A DNA stretch of 25,511 nucleotides, from the NCBI GenBank assembly GCA_036554605.1, contig DATBMY010000072.1:1-25511 (forward strand), read 5' to 3'. Below the pieces are notes generated by a model. The model did no database searches, was not told where the DNA came from, and was given only the letters and a program-made list of their open reading frames with translations. Positions 21,069-25,511 of this stretch are shown piece by piece. Positions within the stretch are counted from its first letter, which is position 1. Every line of letters begins with the position of its first letter. This DNA is from DATBMY01 sp036554605. GTDB taxonomy: Bacteria > Acidobacteriota > Blastocatellia > UBA7656. The translations under genes and the position numbers were made by a program.

Positions 21069-23057
21069 CTACATTCGCTCGGGCGCGTAAATGCCAAGAA
21101 CGCCGAGCGCGTAAATTAACTGCCTGCGCACTACAGCCGTTATCGCAACGAGCAGGGCGCGCCGCGCTTCGTCCGTCTCCGAACGGATATGATAATTGTT
21201 ATAAAAGACGTTGAAGCGCTGCGCCAGCTGAAAGGCCCACTTTGCGACGACCGACGGCTCAAGCGCGGCGACCGCGCCTCGCAAGACTTCATTAAATCGC
21301 GCGGCAAGGTAGACCAGCGACCATAACTCATCGCCTGATTCGCCTGAAAGCAGCTCTGAGAGCCGGTCCCGGGGCACGCGCCGGACATCATCCGCGGACG
21401 TTTCTATCCCGGCCTCTTTAAGCTTTTTGAAGATCGAGTTGGCCCGGACGATAGAATACTGGATATAAGGTCCGGTCTCGCCGTCAAAAGAGAGCGCCTC
21501 TTTGAAATCGAAAGATATGATTGAGTTTCGCGTGTATTTTAGAAGGTAATACCTGAGCGCGCCGATAGCAATCTTGTGCGCGGCCTCGCGCTGCTCGCCG
21601 TCGCTGAGGTCCGGGTGTCGAGCCGTGACCTCCGCGAGCGCGAGAGCTTCCAGCTTATCGATAAAATCGTCGATCTTTACGCCAAGCCCTTTGCGCCCGG
21701 ACATGCTGATTGCGCCGCGCTTGCGGTCATCATCCGAAAGGCGCTGCCCGAGCTGCTCGGCCGCCGCGGGCGTCAGCACTACTTTTTCATAAGCCAGGTG
21801 TGCGCTGCGCTCGACCCGCTCATCGTGGTCTATTGCCATCACGCCGAGCTTTACGTAATGCTGCGGGTAGGATTGCCCTATATCGATCACGTTGAAATAA
21901 GCGGCGGCCCTCCCGAAATCAGGGTGCGACGGCTCATTCTCTCTTGCGTCGCTCGTCGTTATCCACGCTATGTGGCTGTCAGAGTACGTGTGAAACGGCT
22001 TGTAATAGAAATCGAGATCCAGCTGCCCGAGCTTCCAAAGGTGAAAGGCTATATCTTTTCCGGTATAGGTGACGGTCCCGTTTGAACGGACTATTACCTT
22101 GTCGGCTTCGTGCTCGCTCTCTTCATCTTCGCCGGTCTTTGATTCATCGGCCGAGCGCATGACCCAGCAACCGGCCAGCTTGCCTTCTGTCTCAAATACT
22201 ATCGCGCCCCGCTCCTTCAGCAGGGAAAAGGCCGTTTCCCATATATGCAGATGCAGCACATCGGATTCGCGAGGAAAGAGGTCGTATTCGACGCCGACGC
22301 GGTAGAAAGTATCGAGGTGGCAGCGCAATATACGCGTAGAGACGTAGTCGGCCATCTCATAAGTCTCGCCCGCGCCCTCTTCAAGCTCGTGCAATGTGCG
22401 CGCTCGAAGATCCAGCCGCGACGAATCCGCTTCATAGAATGCGCCGACCCTCGCGTAAAGGTCCCAGCAGTAGTAATCGAACTTCTCTTCAATTGCCTTT
22501 ATCTGGTCGAGCGTCTTCTTCTCGATGTATTTGAAGCCGACTACGACGTCGGCAACCTGCACGCCGGTGTTGTCTATATAGTTTTGGACCTCGACGGTTT
22601 CGCCGGCCGCGCGCAGCATGCGAACGGTCGTATCGCCGAGCACGGCGTTTCGCAGGTGTCCGATGTGCGCGGCCTTGTTCGGGTTGACCGAGGTGTGCTC
22701 GACTATGATCTTGCCGCCCAGAAGCGCGACGGGCGAATCGGGCTCAGCTATTGCCGATTCGAAAAATGCCGGGCGGTCGAGATAGAGATTCAGGTAGCCC
22801 GCGCCCGCGACCTCGACGCGAGCGATGCCGGAGACGGCGCGAATCTCGCCGGCTAGCTTCGACGCTATATCGCGGGGATTCTGTTTCTGACCCGTGGCGG
22901 CTTTCAGTCTCTTCGCGAGCTCGAATGAGCCGGGAAAGGCCAGGTCGCCAAGCTCGGTGCGCGGCGGCACCTCGACCGTAAAATCATCCAGCTCTATATC
23001 GAACAGTCTTTTTATTGCGCTCTGAAGCTGCTCGCGCACCGTCGCCTGAATGCTCAT
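21069..23057 (-). CDS. argS: Arginyl-tRNA synthetase
   Basis: 662 residues, longer than the usual 550-600. Class I synthetase charging tRNA-Arg. The N-terminal Add-1 domain carries GDLAFP (37-42). The catalytic HIGH motif is HIGHLRNAVLGD (131-142), preceded by VEHTSVNPNKAA, and the KMSKS-equivalent is MSGRKG. The DALR anticodon-binding domain is recognised at the C-terminus (GPYIQYSIVRANSIFKK to FNVFYNNYHI, ending QLIYALGVLGIYAPERM). Extra length lies in an insertion around 290-330 rich in acidic residues (SADESKTGEDEESEHEADK). A GGGAG lies 11 nt before the ATG, a rather long spacing. Divergent from the sirtuin gene. Confidence 0.96.
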   Translation of the reverse strand: MSIQATVREQLQSAIKRLFDIELDDFTVEVPPRTELGDLAFPGSFELAKRLKAATGQKQNPRDIASKLAGEIRAVSGIARVEVAGAGYLNLYLDRPAFFESAIAEPDSPVALLGGKIIVEHTSVNPNKAAHIGHLRNAVLGDTTVRMLRAAGETVEVQNYIDNTGVQVADVVVGFKYIEKKTLDQIKAIEEKFDYYCWDLYARVGAFYEADSSRLDLRARTLHELEEGAGETYEMADYVSTRILRCHLDTFYRVGVEYDLFPRESDVLHLHIWETAFSLLKERGAIVFETEGKLAGCWVMRSADESKTGEDEESEHEADKVIVRSNGTVTYTGKDIAFHLWKLGQLDLDFYYKPFHTYSDSHIAWITTSDARENEPSHPDFGRAAAYFNVIDIGQSYPQHYVKLGVMAIDHDERVERSAHLAYEKVVLTPAAAEQLGQRLSDDDRKRGAISMSGRKGLGVKIDDFIDKLEALALAEVTARHPDLSDGEQREAAHKIAIGALRYYLLKYTRNSIISFDFKEALSFDGETGPYIQYSIVRANSIFKKLKEAGIETSADDVRRVPRDRLSELLSGESGDELWSLVYLAARFNEVLRGAVAALEPSVVAKWAFQLAQRFNVFYNNYHIRSETDEARRALLVAITAVVRRQLIYALGVLGIYAPERM

Positions 23058-23099
23058 CGCCCGGTTGACTCCCTGAAAGTGGTCTTTAAAGAAGCAAGA

Positions 23100-23127
23100 A
23101 TATTAGCAGTCGGGCTTTTCTTTTAAA
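23100..23127 (-). promoter_or_regulatory. Candidate promoter of argS
   Basis: On the minus strand TTTAAA (23127-23122) and TAATAT (23105-23100) are 16 nt apart, about 43 bp before the argS start. Both elements match consensus at four or more positions. Confidence 0.4.
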
Positions 23128-23220
23128 AGCTAGAGCAAACTTGAAAAGAACGAGCCCGGTGGCTTAACTTTGCCGTTTGCGTGTTATTCAAGCAGCCGCA
23201 CTGCTGATAAGATAAGGCCT

Positions 23221-23973
23221 ATGGTATTGACGGAAGTAACGAGCGAATTGATCGCGATCTTTGACGGCGCTCGTCGGGTCGCGGTGCTGACGGGCGCGGG
23301 GATTTCGGCCGAAAGCGGCGTGCCGACTTTTCGCGGAGGCGGCGGATCGGAAATATGGACCTGGCGCGGGCGGCCCGTCACGGAACTCTCGTCGGCCGAA
23401 TTGATGGCGACCGACCCCAGACTCGTGTGGGAGTGGTTCGATTACCGTCGCGGCATGATGAAGGAAATCCAACCGAACGCGGGCCATTACGCGCTTGCCG
23501 ATTGGGAAAAGAGATTCGAGGACTTTACGCTCGTTACTCAGAACATCGACGACCTACACCGCGCGGCAGGCTCCCAGAGCCTGCTTGAGCTGCATGGCAA
23601 TATCTGGCGGGCGCGCTGCATGAGGTGCGGGAGCAGGTTCGAATCCCGCGAAAGCCCGCTTGAAGAGAACCCGCCTCGCTGTTTCGTATGCGGCGGGGCC
23701 GCCCGCCCCGACGTTGTATTATTCGGAGAGATGTTGCCCGAAGGCGTTTTCGAACGGGCGGAGACCGCGGCGCGGGGCGCGGACCTCTTTTTCGTCATAG
23801 GCACTTCGGCCGTCGTCTACCCTGCCGCGGGATTGCCGATCGCCGCCAAACAGGCCGGCGCGAAAGTAATAGAGATAAACCCGGAGCTGACCGACATATC
23901 GTTTCTCGCGGACGTGACGGTGCTGGATAAGGCGGGCGAGGCGCTGCCCCGGTTCTTGAAGGAGCGTGGATAA
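23221..23973 (+). CDS. cobB: Sir2-family NAD-dependent protein deacylase
   Basis: 250 residues. Removes acyl groups from protein lysines using NAD+. NAD-binding motifs: LTGAGISAESGVPTFRG (23-39) and TQNIDDLH (106-113). Catalytic His125 lies in ELHGN. The structural zinc site is C133-x2-C136 and C154-x2-C157. Further motifs are GTSAVVYPAA and EINPE. The loop WFDYRRG sits where class III sirtuins carry YxxR for succinyl/malonyl recognition; here Phe73 replaces the Tyr while Arg76 is kept. ATG 23221 is chosen over an in-frame start at 23170 because homology begins there and the added residues look unstructured. The stop is directly followed by the larC ATG, so the two are cotranscribed. Confidence 0.92.
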   Translation: MVLTEVTSELIAIFDGARRVAVLTGAGISAESGVPTFRGGGGSEIWTWRGRPVTELSSAELMATDPRLVWEWFDYRRGMMKEIQPNAGHYALADWEKRFEDFTLVTQNIDDLHRAAGSQSLLELHGNIWRARCMRCGSRFESRESPLEENPPRCFVCGGAARPDVVLFGEMLPEGVFERAETAARGADLFFVIGTSAVVYPAAGLPIAAKQAGAKVIEINPELTDISFLADVTVLDKAGEALPRFLKERG

Positions 23974-25194
23974 ATGCGCGTGCTCTACTTCGACTGCTTC
24001 GCGGGTGTGAGCGGCGATATGGTGATTGGCGCGCTGCTCGATCTGGGACTCGATTTCGATCACCTGAAGGAAAGTCTATCGAGCCTCGGGCTTGGCGGCT
24101 ATCTAATAACGGCTGAGAAGGTAAAGCGCAGCGCAATTGCCGCGACAAAGTTTAATGTCGAGGTCGAGGGCGAGGACCAGCCCGCGCGACACCTGCGCGA
24201 TATTGTCGAAATGATCAACCGGTCTTCATTATCCAAGAGGGTGAAGCGCGATTCGATTGGCGTATTCACCCGGCTCGGCGAGGCCGAAGCACGAATACAT
24301 AATACGACTATCGACCGCGTGCACTTTCATGAAGTCGGCGCCGTCGATTCCATCATCGACGTCGTGGGAGCGGTGATCGGGTTCGAGGCGCTCGGCGTCG
24401 AGCGGTTTTACTCATCGCCGCTGAGGGTAGGGTACGGCTCGGTCAAGACCGCGCACGGGCTTCTGCCGGTGCCCGCGCCCGCGACCGCCGATCTGCTCGG
24501 TGGCGTCCCGATATATGCCGGGGAGATCGAAGGCGAATTCGTCACCCCGACCGGTGCCGCGATTGTCACATCGTTTGTGGAAGCGTATGGCGGCGCGCCT
24601 GGTATGAAGCTGGATCGCGCAGGCTACGGCGCGGGCTCGCGTGACCCTAAGGGGTTGCCAAACGCGCTGAGGCTGATGCTGGGCGAAATCGAAGAGGGCG
24701 CTGTGACGGGCCTTCCGGGCTCGCAAGGAGTAAAGGTAATCGAGACAAACCTCGACGACATGAGCCCGCAAGTCTTCGGATTCGTGATGGAGCGAGCATT
24801 CGAGCTTGGCGCGCTGGACGTTTTCATGATCCCCGCCCAGATGAAAAAGGGAAGGCCGGGAGTGTTGCTCACCGCGCTATGCGAAGAAGAGAAGCTCGAA
24901 TCTATAATCGAGATGCTGCTTGCCGAAACCTCGACTCTGGGGGTGCGCTACTACGACGCGCGGCGGCGAGTGCTCGAACGGGCTTTCGAAGAAGTCAGCA
25001 CAAGGTATGGCAAGGTCAGAATAAAGGTGGCGCGCCACGCGGGTCGCACGCTACACTTTCAACCGGAATATGAGGATTGCGCGCGAATTGCGCGTGAAGC
25101 GAACGTCTCATTGATCGACGTTCAGACCGCGGCCAGCGCCGTCTTTCACGAGCGGCAGGCGCGACGAGAGGGCAAAGAGAATGGCGACTCCTAA
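23974..25194 (+). CDS. larC: LarC, nickel insertion protein for the nickel-pincer cofactor
   Basis: 406 residues. LarC (DUF111) inserts nickel into the pyridinium bisthiocarboxylate mononucleotide to complete the nickel-pincer cofactor, using CTP in studied members. Family motifs: YFDCFAGVSGDMVIGALLDL (5-24), HFHEVGAVDSIIDVVG, LLPVPAPATADLLGG, EGEFVTPTGAAIVTSF and the C-terminal VIETNLDDMSPQVFGFVMER, then MIPAQMKKGRPG. The N- and C-terminal parts are encoded in one uninterrupted frame, unlike the frameshift-split larC1/larC2 of Lactiplantibacillus. No larB, larE or lactate racemase is visible in this window. GGAG lies 9 nt before the ATG. It starts immediately after the sirtuin stop and overlaps folE by 14 bp. 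Confidence 0.94.
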   Translation: MRVLYFDCFAGVSGDMVIGALLDLGLDFDHLKESLSSLGLGGYLITAEKVKRSAIAATKFNVEVEGEDQPARHLRDIVEMINRSSLSKRVKRDSIGVFTRLGEAEARIHNTTIDRVHFHEVGAVDSIIDVVGAVIGFEALGVERFYSSPLRVGYGSVKTAHGLLPVPAPATADLLGGVPIYAGEIEGEFVTPTGAAIVTSFVEAYGGAPGMKLDRAGYGAGSRDPKGLPNALRLMLGEIEEGAVTGLPGSQGVKVIETNLDDMSPQVFGFVMERAFELGALDVFMIPAQMKKGRPGVLLTALCEEEKLESIIEMLLAETSTLGVRYYDARRRVLERAFEEVSTRYGKVRIKVARHAGRTLHFQPEYEDCARIAREANVSLIDVQTAASAVFHERQARREGKENGDS

Positions 25195-25511
25195 AAAAAG
25201 AAATGGGGGAAGCGGCGCTCAGAAAAATAGCGTCGACCTCGCGAAGATCGAAGAAGGAGTGCGTTTGATTCTCGAAGGAATCGGCGAAGACCCTGCGCGG
25301 CCCGGCCTTGAAGGGACTCCGCGCCGCGTCGCGCATCTGTATGCGGAGATTTGCGCCGGGCTGCACAACGATCCTCGCCAATACCTTCACGTGCTGCCGG
25401 CCACCACGCACGACGAGATGGTCATATTGAAAGACATACCGATACATTCGTTATGTGAACATCACTTGCTGCCAATGAAAAGCGTGGCGCACATCGCTTA
25501 CATTCCGAAGG
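25181..25511 (+). CDS. folE: GTP cyclohydrolase I (partial, N-terminal part)
   Basis: About 110 residues are visible; the gene runs past the right edge. GTP cyclohydrolase I converts GTP to 7,8-dihydroneopterin triphosphate, first step of tetrahydrofolate and queuosine precursor synthesis. After a basic, low-complexity N-terminus (PKKRNGGSGAQKN) come EEGVRLILEGIGEDPARPGL, EGTPRRVAHLYAEICAGL, and the zinc/active-site motif SLCEHHLLPM with HIAYIPK at the edge. The first zinc Cys and the following His pair are present; the last ligand lies outside the window. The ATG at 25181 lies inside the larC end (14-bp overlap) with GAGGG about 8 nt before it, indicating coupled translation. Confidence 0.95.
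   Translation, partial: MATPKKRNGGSGAQKNSVDLAKIEEGVRLILEGIGEDPARPGLEGTPRRVAHLYAEICAGLHNDPRQYLHVLPATTHDEMVILKDIPIHSLCEHHLLPMKSVAHIAYIPK

Noticed and set aside
23974..25194. Possible programmed frameshift in larC as in Lactiplantibacillus
   Set aside because: The frame is open and homologous from the N-terminal to the C-terminal domain, so no frameshift is needed.

Overview
The window reads as chromosomal DNA of a GC-rich Gram-negative bacterium. The evidence is two lipoprotein signal peptides, an OmpA-like outer-membrane lipoprotein, a family 9 (heptosyltransferase-type) glycosyltransferase, and an ECF sigma / zinc-finger anti-sigma / DUF4097 cluster. The combination of large LmbE-like deacetylases, secreted imidazolonepropionase-like amidohydrolases and a DICT-GAF-GGDEF protein suggests Acidobacteriota (Blastocatellia-like). 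That assignment is inference; no rRNA is present. I see no IS element, phage gene, CRISPR array or tRNA.

Layout. 1-806 (-): 5' part of a secreted LmbE/PIG-L-like protein that runs off the left edge. 977-2263 (-): secreted PEGA + TPR protein. 2472-8512 (-): a surface-glycan type cluster transcribed right to left: a 94-residue protein, two tandem multi-pass GT-C-like membrane proteins, a GT9 glycosyltransferase and a lipoprotein with a degenerate polysaccharide deacetylase fold. 8739-13292 (+): a tight operon of three exported amidohydrolase-fold proteins closed by a strong terminator. 13578-14108 (+): membrane-anchored helical protein. 14125-16954 (-): ECF sigma factor, zf-HC2 anti-sigma factor, DUF4097 protein and an RsbW-like HATPase. 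17190-17963 (-): OmpA-family lipoprotein. 18371-19942 (+): DICT-GAF-GGDEF diguanylate cyclase. 19969-23057 (-): aroF and argS. 23221-25511 (+): sirtuin, larC and folE (cut by the right edge), overlapping or adjacent.

Most notable is a concentration of hydrolase-fold proteins that have lost their metal ligands: the LmbE-like protein, the polysaccharide-deacetylase-like lipoprotein, and the first and third of the three amidohydrolases. In the amidohydrolase operon the middle protein keeps all the His/Asp motifs while both flanking paralogues have lost every one of them. This suggests a heteromeric assembly of one enzyme with two non-catalytic partners. The second notable feature is a tandem pair of GT-C-like genes with two sharply bounded blocks of near-identity in otherwise diverged sequence, the pattern expected of gene conversion.
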